Assembly (NCBI RefSeq): GCF_004354985.1
Contig: NZ_SMSK01000014.1
Location: 1-64,000 of the forward strand
Direction of reading: 5' to 3'
DNA from: Segetibacter sp. 3557_3
GTDB lineage: Bacteria > Bacteroidota > Bacteroidia > Chitinophagales > Chitinophagaceae
Length of the DNA: 64,000 bases
The notes under the pieces were generated by a model, which did not search any database, was not told where the DNA came from, and worked only from the letters and a program-made list of their open reading frames with translations. Of the stretch, positions 63,171 to 64,000 are shown in pieces. How positions within the stretch are numbered: position 1 is the stretch's first letter; each line of letters starts with the position of its first letter. The position numbers were made by a program, and so were the translations under genes.

Positions 63171-64000
63171 GGTAAACTTTTTTCCTTTTTGTTGGCTGAC
63201 CCAGAAATGGGAGGTTAAACCGAACCGGAATTGTTCTTTTGCGCTGCACGGCAGGTTTACCACTCTGGAACTCCAGGTAATATAATTTAAGCAGGATGAT
63301 GAAATACGATATGAGTACCGGACCAAACACAAGACCGGAAATGCCAAAATACTTTATACCCATGATTACACCCAAAACGGTAATAATCGGATGCACATCG
63401 GCCATCTTTTTAGCCAGTACAAAACGAACCACGTTGTCGGTAAGGCCAAGCACGATTAATCCCCAGACCAATAAGAAGGAGCCCTGCCAACTGTGGCCCA
63501 TGGTGAAAAGGTAAACGCTTACCGGCAACCAGACCAATGCAGTACCAATTAGTGGCACAATAGATGAAAATGCGGTAATTACCGCCCAAAAACCGGCTTC
63601 GGGAACTCCTGCAATCAGGTAGCCAATGTAGCCGCAAAGCCCCTGTGCAACCGCAATTGCCGGCACGCCGACTGAATTACTAAAGGTGAGGTTGACCAGC
63701 TCTTTTCCAAACAATTCGATTTTCTCCCGCTTGAAAGGCAGGTAAAAAACGATTGCAGCCTCCATGCGGTTGATGTTGATGAGCATGAAGTAAAGGAAAA
63801 AATACAACATGGTGATGGTACCGAAGAAGTTGAGCCCTTCATTTAGCAATGATGAAATGGCCCCGGTTGCCTTGGCCTTTATGCCTGCAATATTTTCTTC
63901 GGTTAGAACGGCGATGTTGAACTGGTGCTGAATTCTATCCTGCAGGGAATGCAGGCTTTGTACCATGAGGTCGGGATTGGCGAGGTAATATTTACCCTTC
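63145..64000 (-). CDS. AI-2E family transporter (5' end outside window)
   Basis: The C-terminal ~285 residues of a membrane protein of the AI-2E exporter (YdiK/PerM, TqsA) family: about five membrane segments, the GLCGYIGYLIAGVPEAGFWAVITAF segment and SIVPLIGTALVWLPV. These families export autoinducer-2 or ions, with widely varied roles. The frame is open through the window edge (YYLANPDLM upstream of the first ATG at 63966), so the true start is outside. It ends overlapping the next gene. Confidence 0.88.
   Translation of the reverse strand, partial: KGKYYLANPDLMVQSLHSLQDRIQHQFNIAVLTEENIAGIKAKATGAISSLLNEGLNFFGTITMLYFFLYFMLININRMEAAIVFYLPFKREKIELFGKELVNLTFSNSVGVPAIAVAQGLCGYIGYLIAGVPEAGFWAVITAFSSIVPLIGTALVWLPVSVYLFTMGHSWQGSFLLVWGLIVLGLTDNVVRFVLAKKMADVHPIITVLGVIMGIKYFGISGLVFGPVLISYFIILLKLYYLEFQSGKPAVQRKRTIPVRFNLPFLGQPTKRKKVYHESDRSRE

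Overview
The window is a stretch of bacterial chromosome that reads as Bacteroidota, most likely a Chitinophagaceae-type genome. The grounds are: a division/cell-wall (dcw) cluster in the order mraZ-rsmH-ftsL-ftsI-murE-mraY-murD-ftsW-murG-murC-ftsQ-ftsA-ftsZ without murF or ddl; promoter elements of the TAnnTTTG type; an ftsX-DUF3098-uppP trio; PorT-type outer-membrane barrels; a short AtpC; and secreted proteins whose signal peptides end in ...AQ. The family-level placement is inference. Gene content is almost entirely housekeeping. I see no phage, integrase, transposase, toxin-antitoxin, CRISPR or secretion-system island.

Layout. 0-6 kb: 3' tail of an unidentified gene with a terminator, ruvB, a thioredoxin-like protein, an M23 peptidase and leuS. 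6-11 kb: ftsX, DUF3098, uppP, an MFS transporter and a metallo-beta-lactamase-fold hydrolase, all on the plus strand. 11-20 kb: DUF3108 and a flippase-like membrane protein, ruvC, HIT, greA, an unknown protein, a hydroxyacid dehydrogenase, rsmA, pdxA, an aldose-epimerase-like protein and a LolA-like protein. 20-25 kb: a two-gene ABC exporter, tRNA-Gly(CCC), an alpha/beta hydrolase, DUF1330, a GNAT acetyltransferase and a gene that appears frameshifted. 25-43 kb: the dcw cluster, all on the minus strand, headed by an MraZ operator and closed by a strong terminator after ftsZ. Between ftsA and ftsZ lies a ~0.75-kb array of ~80-bp degenerate tandem repeats. 43-51 kb: queA, an orphan histidine kinase, a YqgE/AlgH protein, an outer-membrane barrel, a DUF4136 lipoprotein, atpC-atpD and engB. 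51-57 kb: an array of palindromic REP-like units, an RNase H-like DUF458 protein, a CoA-binding protein, a TIGR01777 epimerase, a GbsR/MarR-type regulator with an adjacent perfect operator palindrome, a PorT-like barrel and a secreted protein. 57-64 kb: the pyruvate dehydrogenase E2 subunit, a small membrane protein, dnaX, a large GNAT-like protein and the truncated start of an AI-2E family transporter.

The genes serve peptidoglycan synthesis and division (dcw genes, uppP, ftsX, M23), recombination and replication (ruvB, ruvC, dnaX), translation and RNA modification (leuS, rsmA, rsmH, queA, tRNA-Gly), energy (atpDC, PDH E2) and envelope biogenesis.

The most interesting signals are non-coding: (i) the tandem-repeat array separating ftsA from ftsZ; (ii) the mraZ-queA intergenic region, which combines 10-bp-phased MraZ boxes, a perfect 9-bp palindrome and a cluster of DnaA-box-like 9-mers; (iii) a dispersed short repeat found at four or more places, with a constant 23-bp spacing in three of them; (iv) five copies of a GCAGGTG/CACCTGC hairpin after engB; and (v) mirrored leuS/ftsX promoters. 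No undescribed multi-gene system is evident.
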